This document shows positions 1 through 15,000 of a DNA stretch of 64,000 nt, piece after piece (positions within the stretch are counted from its first letter, which is position 1; each line of letters opens with the position of its first letter). Both the position numbers and the translations under genes were made by a program. Source of the stretch: Dromaius novaehollandiae (lineage: Eukaryota; Chordata; Aves; Casuariiformes; Dromaiidae). The stretch lies in assembly GCF_036370855.1 (NCBI RefSeq), contig NC_088103.1, positions 12,711,404-12,775,403 of the forward strand, given 5' to 3'. The notes under the pieces are model-generated. The model worked only from the letters and a program-made list of their open reading frames with translations. It made no database searches and was not told the origin of the DNA.

Positions 1-3000
1 TTTTGAGATCTTATATTCTCACAGGATGGAGAAAACATTTCATTCCCAGTATAAATTGTAAATGCAGTGAGTATAGCTCTATGATTTATCCTTTCCAAAA
101 GCAGTAACCCTGGTGGATGAGTTTAAGAGTGAAAACTTAAAGATATCAGTGACAGCAAATGTAAAGACAGTTCTTTATCCAGAAATTTATCTCTGAACAT
201 CAGTGTAGTGGAGAAACTATTTGGCTCACACCTGCTTAAGGCATACCACATCCAGTAGTGCCTGTGATATTTAGTAAGCTATTTTTCTAAGTAAAGGTTG
301 CTCAGTGAAGTATTCTGTTGCCTGATAATACTACCATGTGTGTCTCGGAGAAATGGCAAGATCAGCTGGTTCTCAACATTTGAGAGGTAAAAGCTAAGAA
401 TAGTTTTTAATAAATCAAAAGGACAAATACCAGAGAATGAGAAAAAAATGTAATTTTAATAGGATAATTTTGGAGAAAGCTACCTTACTGTGGATCTGTG
501 GAGGGTTTTTTGCCTGCTGTATGTATATTCATCAAAATAGAAAAGTATTGTACAGTCAAACTGTTAATGCTATACAAAACTGCTGTAAGAACCATAACCA
601 TTAGGGCAGTTATTAAGCACATATGTAAGGGAAGATACTTACATTTGCAAGGCTGTGCTCTTGTGGAAAGAAGCCAACCTTAGTGTACTAATAATTATTA
701 GCATGGAGCTGCTTACTTTTCCCATATTGGTATAAGTAATACTGCTTGGGTTAAGATGAGAAATATAGTGTTTTTGAATTTCTTTTGGTCATTGCCTGCA
801 TAGTAGGTACTACTGTCAACCCTCTTTGTCCCACCCCCAACGCAGATGGCCCACGCGCAGAGTGACATTATATAACAACTGGTCATGGACAGGATTAGGC
901 TATCATGGCAAAGTAGGCACTTCTGTTATCTCCACCAGCAAGAAGATGTTTAAAGGCTCCTCAGCCCCCAGGCTGTCGTACAGACAGCCGGCCTAATCCT
1001 CATCTTACTACTCTGACTGGAGGGTTGGTCTTGTGGTCATGCTGTTATGGCTGCAAACGTACTGCAGCCAGAAGGATGCAAATGATGAACCTGGGATGAA
1101 TGCCTTTAGTATTAGCAGGAGAAAGATTGCTCCTCCGAAAAGCTGAGTACTTCCCTCCTACCTGAGAGCAGGTATATTGTCGAGAGGGTCAGCTGAAAAT
1201 GGTGATAATTTTTTACAGTCGATGAATGCTTACTGTTTTTAGTTTGGAGAATATTTTGTGGTTTAATGGTTTCTGACAAGTAATATGAACAAATGCTAAA
1301 TTGAAAAAGGCAATAATATATGGAAGCTCACAAACGTGAGCGTCAGTGACAGCAATTCGTTCTTTCTTGTTTGTTACCCAGCCACCTCTCATTATGTTAT
1401 CCTTCATGTCTTAAAGTCGACCAATTCCAGGAACAAATCAATACCAGGGAAATCCTTTTGTCTTCTTCTAAGGCAAAACATGTAAAGAAAGCTCAGTCAA
1501 TATGTCTTTTAATAACATCTCATGGAAATGCCTGGATTTCCCTTCATGTTCGATAATTAATTGAGCTCCTTGCCACCCACAACGTATAGCTGTTCCCCTC
1601 TATAATTCTCCTTTGGCCTAATTGTCATTTGTTTTTCTGTTCTATTTGTCTTTAGCTATTTCTTTTTTTTATGGTGTTGGATGTGCTTTGTACTTAGTTT
1701 TATCTTTCTGTGCTTTTGCTTCTAAATGTCAGCATAATTTTTCTGCCTTATAATATCGGAGATGTTATAACCATCAATCAGTCCAACAGAAGAGCAGAAA
1801 AGATTAGATACCATTTATCTGTATTGGTTGCCCATTGTAATGACCCGGTGGACAACATGAACAGATAATCTGTTGCTTTGATGGAAACTAATTATTCTTA
1901 AGAGTGACAGTGTCGAAATAGCTTTTGTGACATTGTTTTTAAAAATGATGACTACCTAGTCATTGCTAGTGTACGGCTGCAGTTCAGTCCTGTTCCTCAA
2001 TGATTTCCCTATATAAGCAGCAGGAAATCTAGATTTTTTTTTAAGGATCCTATTTGCAGAGACAAAAATATCTGACATCCTATATAAAATGCCTATTAAA
2101 TTTAATACGGAAAACGCTGCACTAACTGCTGAGAAGTAAAAGTGCGCTGCCATCTTATTTCTGTCGCATGTAGTTGATCTTGTTGTTCTGTGAATATGAA
2201 GCCTGTTTTATTTTGACAGCTAATGGTTCTGCTAGTGTACTGTGCTGGCATTTCACCTCTTGAAAAGAAAGTTTCCTGAAGCTAAAATATATGTCTAATT
2301 GAATGATGGAATTAAAAGCAAGTGATACAGTTAAAAATAGCTATTTCCATCCTCTCCAGGCACATGTAAATCACACAACTTTTACTCAGTGTCAGTTAAA
2401 GGGTTGGGGAGAAAAAGGCAAAAAATAACTGCCTTCCAAAAACTTGCAAGAACCTCCTTAAAAATGCCAGTGTGAAAAGTTGGTAAATGGCTGGATTCAG
2501 TGTGCCCTGAAACTCAATACATTTAAGTTATGTTTGACTGGGAAGGCATGCGGGAAGAGCGCAGGGAATTGGGTCTCCTCAGTGCTGTGAACAGTCTATC
2601 TGTGATATCTGTGTGCGCGTGTGTGCGTTAATGTCTGAGGCATGTCTTAGGGAGGGCTTCCTTCAGCCTCGACACTGCACGACTGCTCTGCCGTGCCCTC
2701 CATTCACCCGTTAACAGCACTGGTGGAGGCTTGTGCTAGAGCTGAGCCCTCGAGGGATAACGCACTTAATGCCAGGCAGGCAAGAAGCCCTGCGTATCAC
2801 CATTAGTTAAGGGGCTAGGTGTGCCAGGCAGTGGGTGGGAAGTGCTTGCACAGGCAGGTACAGTGAGCCTCAGCCAGAAAACAGTAGCTTCTGAAGTGTG
2901 TTGCAGCTGTTGTGAAACTGCCTCATGGCCTTTTGGGCAAGTCGAGCAGGTGACATGGCCTTCGGTGGGTTTGCTTTTAGTGGGCACGCTGGCTGTGAGC

Positions 3001-6000
3001 TGCGGGAGCTGAAGGGCTGGTGCACTTTTGCTCCTGCTCCCAGAGGTGTGGAGTGGGCACCTGGAGATGGATGGCAGTGTTTTCATTCCTGCTCTGTAAT
3101 GAATTATTGGCATATCTGCGAAGAAGAGGAGGGACGTCCTCATATTCTTAAAGAAGGGAAGGGATGTGTAAGTTAAGAAAGTCAGGTGGATTATCTTTGA
3201 GTAGATGAATGCTTTATCAGTGCTGTCATTTGACTTCTCAGGTCAGTAAGAATGGGATGTCTGGAGACGCTACCCATGGCCTGGCCTAGTTGAAAAGTCA
3301 CATTGGACATTTTCTTGGTCAGCTCTGACATGACATAATCTCACTTGGGCTATTGTAAATCAAGATATTCGTTCCACCATGTTGTAAAACCATGTAAGTG
3401 GGATCACGAAGGTTAGATCTCTGCCCAGCACTAATGGCAGGTCACTGACAGAGATCAGTGCTCTGTCTAGCATCAGTGGGTCCAACACCAAATTGAAATA
3501 GCTAAAGGAATTTGAAAGCTTTGCAGCAATATCAAGGCTTGATTGCTGTGCTCTTCGCTGCAACACTTTCTTGAAGGGATAGAAAGAGAAACTCAAAGGT
3601 CAGGAGAACAGGCTTGCTAATTTGAGCTGGTGAACTGATGTGTATTATGAATACTGTAGGAGCCAGCACTGGACTAAAGTGATTTTCATGGGCAAACATG
3701 CATGAAAATTTCTCGCTTACACAGTTATTTGGAGTCAGGAGCAGGTGGTGGGTATGAAAGTCTAGACTGTTAACTAACTAATAACTGAAGTTAGCCTAAA
3801 TGAATAACCTAACCTCATAAAGAAAATCGAAGAGCACTCTGCAGTAGAGGTCCCAGAAATCCTTGTTTTTAAGAAGTGCACTTATCTCAGCATAGTCTCT
3901 GCAGCCAGTTCTCTGTTATTCAGTCCAGCCCCCCTCTACTTTTTCTTCCAGAAGTCTCTCCTCTTCCTTCTCTATAAGCAACTTAAATGAAACTGTAACT
4001 TATGGACTAATGCATTTTGCTAATTGTTAGAAACTGCTTTGCAGTTTTCAGTAGAGTGTGCTTTAATCCTGTATGTCTATAGTATTAGAAATATATTCAA
4101 TAGAGACATTTCTATGCATGTTTCCAATGTGTGTGTATATATATACTTTAAAAAAATCTCTTAGAAACTCCACCCTATCTTCCTGTGTTTTTCTCACTCT
4201 TAAGTTAAGTTATTAAGTTACTCTGGTGCTGAAGCCTGCTGTAATCAGCCCTTTTTAAAATACACAAAGCAATCTGTCATTTTCTACACAACATTTCGGA
4301 TCCTTCCAAAGTGTCTGTCTTAGCATCACTGAAAGAAAAAAACTGACGTTGAGAATTGCAAAGTTAATGGTTAATCAAAAGTGTCTGGTCCCCATCCATG
4401 GGACATCTTGTAGAACAATCAAGCCCTGCTCTGTCATAGTCCAGAGCAGTGATTGCTGCTTCTTCCTCTGGGGCCTGATGCACTGAGGATGAAGATGGAA
4501 CACCTCAGCAGCTAATTAAACACAGCCACTTACAACTGAAGTACATGCCTGGCTAAATAGGCTGGAGTGCAGAGGCTGTCAAGCTGATCTGTCTTTAAGT
4601 GCTTGGGACCCTTCACTGTACCTGGTTGAACATTAACATCCCAAATTTGCTGATTTTCACCAATATCCTGCCACATGCAGAGAACTAGTTGAAAAGAAGC
4701 TGGTATTTTTTGCAATGTAGTTCCTTGAAGCATTATCCTAAAAAAGACATCAATCTTCACTGTTGCAAAGAAACAGCACAAAATGTTTTAAACATTTTGA
4801 AGGGAAAATGCACTGTCTGTACTTTCCTATTTCTCTCCTACTATTTCCTCACTCACTGGGATGTTTGTTTTTATAAGAATTCAGAAAACAAGTTTCTCAA
4901 GAAAATGAAGGAACAGTAACAGAGTAAGTGATCTGCTCTTCCCTGTCCATTCACAAATTTTCTAACCCTGTCTGTTGCCGTATGTTTCAAAGGTCACCAG
5001 AACTTCATTCTGAGGAGCTAGTGGTGAGGAGAGCTATGTTACATAAGAAGCAGGAAAAAGTACAGAGAGAAAGCTTTTTCTCTAAGCATTTTATCTCCAT
5101 CTCTAGATCCTGTCTCGACCAAAAAAATACATAGCCAAAACCTAAAGGAAATGAGCAAAATATTTGTTGGCAATAGAGATTGAAAAAAGACTGGGGGCTA
5201 TAACCAAAAATACAGATGTAGAAGCATGAATGTGTCGGAAAAATAGCATCAAGAAGCTGCAGCTAGTGTGGTTGTGAATAATGATCGTCTCTGATAGAGG
5301 ACAGCAGAGATCACAGAATGGTATTCCAAAAATCTGTGAACAAGTCTGTGCTGTAATAGAAAGATGTCAGTGTGGAGACAAAATATTTAGCAAACTGGCA
5401 ACAGCTAGTGTCTGGGCAGAGCTGAAAATGAAAATTTCCTTTTTGTAGGAAAGCTTTTGCCTTTAACATAAGATGACCGCCATAGATTTATCCATTGTCC
5501 TTGGACAAAGGATAGTGCAAAGCAGTTGGAGTATATTGGCCGAGGGCCCAGGACCCTCGACCAGTTGGATAAGAAGCTTGATTCTTGGTGGAAGTGTTGA
5601 GACTCCTCAAAATAACTGGGGAGTTTGGAGGATGCAGGGAGAGCACCCAAGGCAGAAGACGTGAGAAAACTTTGATGAGAATTAGCACTGACTATTTGAC
5701 TGTGCAAGTGAGACAGTAGGAATGGTTCTGAGTAGGTTCTGAGTGGAGGATTTTGACCATCTCTTGTGAGTGATGTGAATTTTAAGAGATGAAAACAGCT
5801 AACCTGAAATGTAAAGATGGATGCACAGATAGCTGAATGGTAATGCTCTGGATACTGTCATGAAGAACCATTTGATATGGTGGAAGGATGGAGTGAATAA
5901 GGCAGGATGGAACTATAAAAAATGAAAATATACAGACTTACAGTCAGGAGCCCTGCTGAATTTTTCTGGTGTTCCTAGGAAATACTGATAGTCCTGTAGT

Positions 6001-9000
6001 TTTGTAGGTAAAGGCAGATAAAATTTCTGAAACTTTCCTAAGTGAGACTGGGAACTGAAGCCTGACTTCAAAAATGGTTTAGGCCACACGAGGATCTACA
6101 TTGCCTGAGATGAAACCAGGTTTTCAAATGCAGAATATGCAGCCAGTCTTCAAGAAATGACCAGACCCCAAGTCTTACTCGGAGTGCTACTCTACAGTTC
6201 ATGCTCACTCTCAGTTTTGTCTGGCCCATTCTGGTAGAGGAGCTGAAACAGGAAAGTTGGAAAGTGCCCATAGTGCTGAGGAGCTGCTTAGAGCTGAGGA
6301 GGTGGGGTGGTGGAGGCGTCTCAGAGCCAACGTAGCTTTCATGCATATGGCAGATGCTTTAACTGCAAGGTTATTGTACAGAAGTGCATACTGTAACATG
6401 CAACCCATCCTCCTCCAGCTCTGAGGAGAGATATCATGTAAAAGGAATAGTTCCTGCATTTCTCTCTGCAGAAGAACACTCTGAGCAAGTCCTTTTCTGA
6501 ACATTTTGACAAGATTGCAATTTCCTAGTGGTAAATGCTGCTAAACAATTGTTTCTGCCCCCAAGAAATTTTGGGAAGTTTTTATAAATGTCTTAGTCCT
6601 CAAAAGGCTATTTCTATTTATCTTTCAAAGCTAAGATACTTCTAAAGCTGCATTTGATGACTGAGACCTTTTATGGGAGATGGTAGGGAAAACTAAATTA
6701 TACTCTGAAGTCATAAACCATTGGCCAAGGAAGTGCACTATAAAAATACTGACACAGGCATAAGTCTGGAAGTGCAGATGCATCATTGCGATAACTCTCG
6801 TCGTAATTGTCTGTTTACCTTTCCTGCTAAGTCAGTGAGAAAATGCAAATTGCCATAATTGGAATGAGAATGGACCTATTTTATATATATTCTATGTAGC
6901 CGAAGTGATCTGTGGATGTTCTCTCCTCCAAAAAATGCCTTTTGAGATGTAGAAAATATTCACAGCAGTTTTCAAATACATTGAAGTATTCCTGTTTTCA
7001 GTGCAGTAATTCAAAAATGCTGTAACTGAACCTGAAGGTAAAATAAAAGCATCTGGGATTTAATTTGCCCCCATACTTTCCTTTTTCTTCCTTTTTTTCC
7101 TTACCGGGGAGCGGGGGGGACATCCTAAACAAAATACCTAAACATCAAAACTTTTTTGTTTAAGTCTTCTTTTGACTTACCTACTTGTACTACGTTCCAA
7201 AAATCAAGCAAAACCAAAACCAAAGAACAGTAGAAAAGAATTTATTCTTGTTGACATTATCGGGGTTTTTCTGCTTGTTTCATCTGATACAAAAAACTGG
7301 CACAGACTGAGGCAGCGAATCGTTCTTCGTTCAGTTGAAGCACCTTTCACATCAGCTGAGCCATCAGCAATGCTTTCAAAGGCAGTAAGGTGCTTAATCC
7401 CCATGTATCTCCCAGCTGGTGTGAAAATTTACCTAATCACTCTACATTAGTGTAAATAACTGCCCAAACCACGATGCAGAGTGAATTTGTCCCTAGGGCT
7501 TAATCTTACAGCACGTGCGCTTCAACGTCAGGGAGAGTATTATGTGCACAAGGAGAGGAGAAGAGGTGCCTCAGTTGAACATAGGAGCTCTTCTTCGGTC
7601 TGAGGACTGAGTGTTCAGAGTTCGGCTAATAGCAGTCAAAGTTTTCTCGTTACGTTGGTATTCAGTGAAACACCTAAAGTAACCCTGAACTGACAAAATG
7701 AGAACTGGAATCAGCAGAATGCTGCAAGACAATATTTCATTTCCTGCAAATGTTTTTCCTGTTAATAAACATCTGCCAGAAAGGACTCCGTGGGGGCAAG
7801 AACATCTGAAAATACGGAAAACTTAGAGAAGTACTCTTACATGTTGCTAATGACTTGGTCAACTGAGAATGTGAAATACAGCTCATTTTTGTTTGTTGTT
7901 AGGCAAAGCATACTCGATTCCTAAGTGTAGAAAATATGAGCTTTTGATATCACTACTTAGTCTAATTGACTCATGTGAGTCCTGTTTGAACCCTGTGATT
8001 CATCATTTTTCAAATTAGAGGGACATAGGTAGGATAATCTGTGGATATAATCAGTAAAACATTCACAATGCCTTTCACTGTAATGGATTATTCTGTTATT
8101 TACAGTATCTCTTGTTTTTGTTATTATCTGGGCTTCACATCCCAATTAAAAGCCTCATTAGTTCATTTCTGAGGAAGCTGCCCATCTATGTTGCTGCTGA
8201 CAGCTGAAGGAAGTGTGTCACCTTGGTGTGTAGAGCATTATTTCCTTGAAGCTGGCCGTTCCCTTTAGCATAGCCATCGCGTGCTACATAGCAGATACCT
8301 AAGTGTCAAGCATTTTCGGGCCATCCATCTTCTTTGGCCATTCCACCCACCCATGCTTGAGCCACATACAGCAGCGCTGGTGCCCCTCTCTGCCTTCTCT
8401 TTGTCATTATGTCATTGTCAGTTGTTCCATTTATTCAGTGATTAATCATCATTTGGAAGGTTCTGCTGGGAGTAAACAGAAAAGGGGGTATTCCTGCAGG
8501 TGGTTTCTCTCTGATTAGTTAGAGTAACAATGGCTGGCTGCTGAGCCTTTGTCTGGATTTCTTCTGAAGATTTCACTGGCTTTTCCGTACCAGAATTTAA
8601 CGGGGCTGTTAACTGTGGGTCTGCCTCGGGTCTCCTACTGGTGTATTCTGAAAATTAGACCTGCTAAGCTCAGTGGATTTGTGCTGGTGTAACAGAGGAG
8701 TCGGCTCTTTTGCAAAGATTGGTGGAGTGTTTTCACAAGGAATCTCTGTTATACATGCATGCTAACTTCACTGCAGGTTTAGCAGCAGAGCTTTATACTG
8801 TTCATTCAGAAACACCTGCCTGTCTGTTTTAAGTGTAGAAGAGAAAATGTCACCTAAAAGATAATGGCTATTCAGTGTCTCAGCTCTCCTGTGTATTTGC
8901 TCAAACTGTTTGATGAAGTCAAGTAATAATAATTTTACTGACCTCTGGGAAAGGCTAATGATCAAAACTGTGGAAAACACGGAAGCTCTTCTAAGCTTTG

Positions 9001-12000
9001 CTTGCGTCTTCTGCACAATGGCTTAAATGCAGCTATTTCACTGTCTAATGAAGTAGTGCTGATTTTGCCTCGCCTTGGGTCACATGAAAAGGCTTATAAA
9101 TATTCTACTTCTGTATTCCTCGACGAGCATAGCTTACCAAAACTTATGCTCCTTTTCAATTAGAAAGTTGCTTGACAGCGGTAACAGCTATGCCATGGTT
9201 CCAGATCTGGTAGTTTGCTTGAGTATTAAATTGCTCTTCATATTTCTCTTTCAGATTAATATTTCTTTTTATGCTGCAGCAGCTTTTAATGTCATCAAAA
9301 GGAGACAAGATGAATAAGATCTGTGTGGGAGGATGAAGCAGTGGTCACTTAAAGTATCCTGCTGTTTACTCTGGCTGCTGGCTGCCCTGGGTTTATGGTC
9401 CCTCCTACAGGACAGCTGGCACTGGGCTATGATTTTAGTACTTGCATTATTTGCAATTCACAGCCTTGAGTCATTAAATGACAAACTGTGAGCATTCAGG
9501 TAGACTTGTAGCAGCTGTATTCTGACAGACAGACTCGCAAATGTAATGGAGTAACCCTGAGTGACATGGTAAAAGGAGATATATATATTTTTTGCATGCT
9601 TACTTACTGTTTGTTTTAGTATATGACTAAGAAAAGGTGGGATGGATGGGTGGGTAATTGTGGGTGGATAACAGTGAAACAGCTTGAAGAGTAACACTGC
9701 TAGACTTACTGAAACCCAGAGAAGATGCAGACAGAGGCTTAGGTGCCTGTACATTTAGCCGAAAGCACTTCTCAATTTTTGTGCAGAATGCCCTTCTCTT
9801 TGGTGTTTTTTACCCTGATTTGCAGGGACCCTGCTCCACATCTACTCCACATGCAGGAAGTGAAAGGCAAGAAATCCAAGGCAAGCAAATAGCTGTGGTG
9901 AATGGGATAGCTTTAAGGAGAGTTTTGTCATGCAGACCTGCTATTCTGGCTCTACTGGGTACAGCCATAGTGAGCATTCCTCTGCCTGGGAATGATTCTC
10001 CGGGGGTGTTTCAAAGAGTGAAAAAGTAGCCTGCATGCCCTTTATTGTCCCAAGGCCTAAGCTAGGACATTTCGGGGGAGGAGGGAGAGAGAAGACAGGC
10101 CAGCAGTTGCATGTATGAGACTGTACATGGGCCTGCATCCGCACCAAGTATGCAAGTAGGGGTGGTAGGTAATATGCCAACAATTGCTTTTCAAAGCTGC
10201 ACCAGCATCTGCTTCAATTCTGCTGAAATCATCAGTCAAATCAAATAAAAAAATAGGAGATTGCCTTTAAAAATGACAAATTTTGAAAAACAGGGTGCCT
10301 GAGGGTTTATTTGCCATGCTCTTCAGAGGTTCTGGAAAGTCACGGTCTAACTTTTCTCATCAAGGCCAAATTGCTGGCTGGAAGCATTTAAAAAATGAAA
10401 ACAGGGATTTTTCCATAACTGCATACCTCCAGGTGGAAGTGACACCTTCAGGGAAAACACCAAAACCCACGTGACTTTTAACAGCATCACAAGAGCTGGC
10501 AATAATGCTAGCTGCCGCTGCGAGAGGGCTCACCCACCGGGCTGTATCTGCAAAGCCTTCTTGCTGTTCGTGTCTATGAAGCAGCCCGTATTCCTGTCTC
10601 CCCGTTTACCTGCACAAATGGTGGTGTGCATATGCGAACAGGAGCCCTTTGGCTTTTGTACGCCTGGCTGATTTTACAGCCCCAAATGGGAGATTGGGGC
10701 TTAAAATCTGTCAGGGAGGAAGCCTTGAGAGCCAGGTCTTACTAGTCAGCAAGACTCTTCTTCCAGGAGTTTCATGGGAGAACAGGAAGGAGCCCCCCAG
10801 GCAGTTCTTTGCGCTTGGCCCTTCTGGCACTTCCTCTGCATTATCAGAAAAATCTGACTGTAGAACACTTGTCACTTGCAGTCATGTTTTGGCAATTAAT
10901 ATCTGACTTATGCCCTTTCCTAGGTGTATCAAAGACTTTTGCAACTACTTGTTTATTGATATATATAAAAAAGTCGATGAAAAGGCCTAGGCACTAATGG
11001 AGCTTTATAGAGAGACTTGTTAAAAACAAAGCGCTATGGAAAAAAATTGAATAGCATTTTTTAGGGCTGATGTGGTTGCTTCAGATAGAACTCATAAGTC
11101 TGGTTGCAATTTGATTTTCATGAAACATAAGAAAAGGGAGACGGTGGTGGCACTGTGCAACTGTCACAAGGCCCCCTGCCCTCGTCCTGGTGCTTCCCCT
11201 CCCTCGTCATCCCAGTGCCAGCATGGGGCCACAGCGGTGAGCAGACGGCAGGGGCTCCTGGTGGCAGAAGGGACTGTGACCCTTCGGAAAGGCAGGCGTC
11301 TTCTCTTTCTCCCCGCAAAGCAGGAGGAGTACCCAAAAGACAGCCTAGCTGTTGGGGCTAGACTTAGCTTGTTGGCGTGAGCTGGGTTTGCTTTTTCCAC
11401 ACCCGGTCGTGCGTGTGGTGTTGCGGAGGGGGATCCCCAGGGCTGCGATCGGTGCCTCCACCTCAGCTGGAGCGCCTCTCCCTGGAGCCTCAGGAGGAGC
11501 TGAGGTGGGAGGGCTCCAAAAGCTGATTATTTTTGTTGGAGTCTCCGAACTTGTTTAAACATTAAAACTTTCCCTTCATGGTTATTTGTACTGAAGATCT
11601 ACTTTTTACATCATAAAAGCTTGGTCAGTATGTCTCCACTTCTGAGGTTTTTTTGTTTTTTTTTTTTTTAAATCAACCTATAAAATCAGGTGGACTTTGC
11701 ATGCAACCACAAGCTTTACATTTTTTTCAGTGAAAGGTAGGTTAATTTTTAAAGTGATGGAAATCAGGTTGGTGGGTTGTGCCTGAAAGTCACCTAATTT
11801 GCCAAGAATTTATCTGAAAAGTAACATTATTTCTCTGATTGAGGATGTTAATGTGAAGAATTTCGAGAGGCCTGAATTAAAAGAAAAAATACCTAAAACC
11901 AAGCAAGCCCACACAGAGAGAGGGAGATCAGCAAAGCAAGCTGACTATAGGCAAGAGATATTGATTAAAAAATAGCAAAATATCATTACACTAAATGTGC

Positions 12001-15000
12001 TAAATAAAATAGTTATACTCTAGCTTATGCCAGAGAATCTGTACATATTCAGGGATTTCAGAAGGTGATTGTTTTTGTTAATTGATTCATGCTGACAATA
12101 TGCTTAATGTTGTACAGTAAGCTCTACCTTGTTTTAATAGCACAGCCCTACCAATTTAAAGACTATATAAACTAACTTCTAGTTGCAGGTGACATGGTAT
12201 CATATTTTTACATAAATCACATGTGCACTCAGCTCTGGCTCCCTTGAAAATCTAAGATGCTTCTCTGCAGGCTCCCTGTCACTGGAGCCATTTGGGGAAG
12301 GGGTATGATGCTGTGATTGCTTCTGGTCCACGCAGCCACTTTAGTGGCTGTGTATTCCCTATAGAACAGAGCCCAAGACTTCGGTGGGATGTATGAAATC
12401 TGAACTGATCTGGTCACACGTAATCCACGCCTGAAGGCTGATAGAATACTAAAGGAGTGGCATGCTGCCAAATGCCAGAAAAGCCCCTGATCCTAGTCTC
12501 TATTTTTAAAAATGATTAAACCAAATATTATAATACATTTTATGTTCTTTTTGGTTTTTCTTTTTTGGCTTTTGGGAGCCAAAGAGTAACATCCAAATTA
12601 TTTCTTACTCTTCCTACAGTGGTGTGCTTTTTTGGGACATAGGATTTAATTGGTTTTGTCCACTTAGACCTCATGAGATGTTGACTTTATGTGGCAATGC
12701 TGAATCACTTGTTCCAGTGGGTTAGCAGTGCAGGTACGTGACTGAAGAGTTGAGGGTCTTTCTCTGTGTGGCTAATAATCCAGCCCCTCTCACCACTTAT
12801 TCTACACCCAACTGTACGTTATCAGTGGCACTGGATTTTTCACAAAAGGGAACATCCTGATCAATATGCGGAAGAATTTCATCTATTAATATTGTAGTGC
12901 AAAGATTTTTTTTGACATAACTGTCATGATTTCATGGTTTCCAACAATGTCTTTTGTGATCATATATTGTAACTGTATAAAACCTCAAGTGAACTCGTTA
13001 ATGCATATCGAGCTCATCAGTACATAAAAAGCTCCCATTGTGTGTAGTACGTAAGACTGAGCTTGTGTGAAAGCGCAGGAAAGTAATGTCAGTCTCCTTC
13101 TTCATTCTCACACTCTCGCTTCTTGTTACTTTAAAAGTTTCTACTTCCACCTTCTCCTTTGCTGATGCAGTTTCAGACTCTGGGTGATGAGTAAAAGGGC
13201 AACTTTGGGTTCCTTGTAAAATAATGAAGAAAAACAGTTTGTTCACTAAGCATTATTACGTTTATGATACATGAATTTTTAACAAAAGGATGAATATGGA
13301 TCAGAAGTACAACAGCTTCTTATTTAAGGGCAGTTAAAGGGACAGTTTTCTGGGAGCAAAAGAACAATCAAAAATAAATGTTTGTTCAAGAATATGCACA
13401 AGGAAAAGTTTGTATACATGCTTATTGTTATAAAGGAAGTTTATTTAACTGAGAACATGGCAGACTTTGAACTGCATACAGACTGTTTCTGTATATATGC
13501 TTTTTCATATAAAGATGAAAAGAGAGACAGATACTGAATATCACCTTCTTTCTGTGCGAGTAGAGCCAGTGAAAGGTTCTCAGCCGAGAATGTGTCCAGC
13601 TGGACAATAGAATTCTGTTCAAAATTATTTTCTCCTGGGAGAAAGGGGGTAGTTTTTGTTGAAAATTTCTTATCATTGAATTTAAGAATTTGAGTGTCTT
13701 GGACATTAGAAACAGTGATTACGTTTGTAAGTCTTAATTTCACCTTTTCCTTTCTTTTTTCTTCTTGGTGACTTTTCAAGGCACCTATCTTCTCAGACTT
13801 CAGAAAAATGACAGGGCAGTTAGAGAGGGAAATTAAATTATTTCTCATCTGCAACTCTCAGTAGTTGCTGGAGATATATTTTTGCTTCCCTAGGCTCAAA
13901 AGCTGCTAGGCCAGATCCCTTTGCAAACCAGAAACACAGATTGGCTTGCTACAGCTAAGAAGCTAAAATAAATTAAAAAGTAGCAAGATAAAGAGAACTG
14001 CGTCCTTCAATAAGGACCATTCATATGAATAAATACTGCAGTTTGGGGTACTGTCCCCCAGCTGATAAAATGTTTTAAAGCAATGATCATAAATCCACGT
14101 CATTTCCTTTGTTTATATTCTTTTTGAGCTTTGAGAATATTCTTGAGAGATCTTGAATTGTGTCTCCTGAAATGACAAACCTACACAATTCAAGTGTTGT
14201 CATATGATAGGTATATGAAAGAGCGGAAATTTTGCAGATCCCGCTGGCAACATTTATGCCAATAGCGTTGGCTGGAGGTGCAAATGTTCCTGCCGGAGCC
14301 ATTGCAGTGGAAATGTGCACCAGATGAACAGCTGCCCTCCTCGCTTAACAGGCAGAATTCAGCCTTCTGAAATAGCTGCTACATAAAGCACGGAGAGAAA
14401 AGAGCAGATAAATACTATTTCAGCTGTAAAGCACAGAAGATGTGTTCCCCATTGTAACTATAAAAAAGTATTTTAATATTTATGCAGCATATATTCCCAT
14501 CTCCATGAGTGGAGGATTTCTATAGATTACTCACTGTACACAAAGCTAAGAAAATACCCCAAATATTCCATTATGTTATTTATTCCTCCACAAGCATCCA
14601 TTATGCAGTTTATTTTCCAATTAATCCTTACTATTGACCAAATGTTATTCTCCATCTCCATTCCCAGCAGTAACTTTCTTTCTGTGAAACGATTTTTCAG
14701 TAGATGAATTAATGAAAAGGGGTTTGGCAATTTTGTTGCTGTTCTATGAATATTCTTATAACCCCAACAGGAAACCAAGTTACTTAAGAAGGGCCATTAC
14801 AAAAAGAGAAAATGTAGTCATCTTCAGAAAGATTATTTTTGTGGCAGATTATACCTGAGATGTGTTTGAATGAGAGAGAGTGGGAGATAAAGAAACGGAG
14901 GTGATTTGTTCTTTCTCGTTTCTCCCCTTAGCCACTTTTATACTTCTAGCATGCTCCCTCCCCAAAGCTTCCTAAAAGGACTGAACTGTGAAAGAGGATG

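Noticed and set aside
2766-3143. 125-codon open frame on the - strand
   Set aside because: Overlaps two frames on the + strand; no domain or promoter context.
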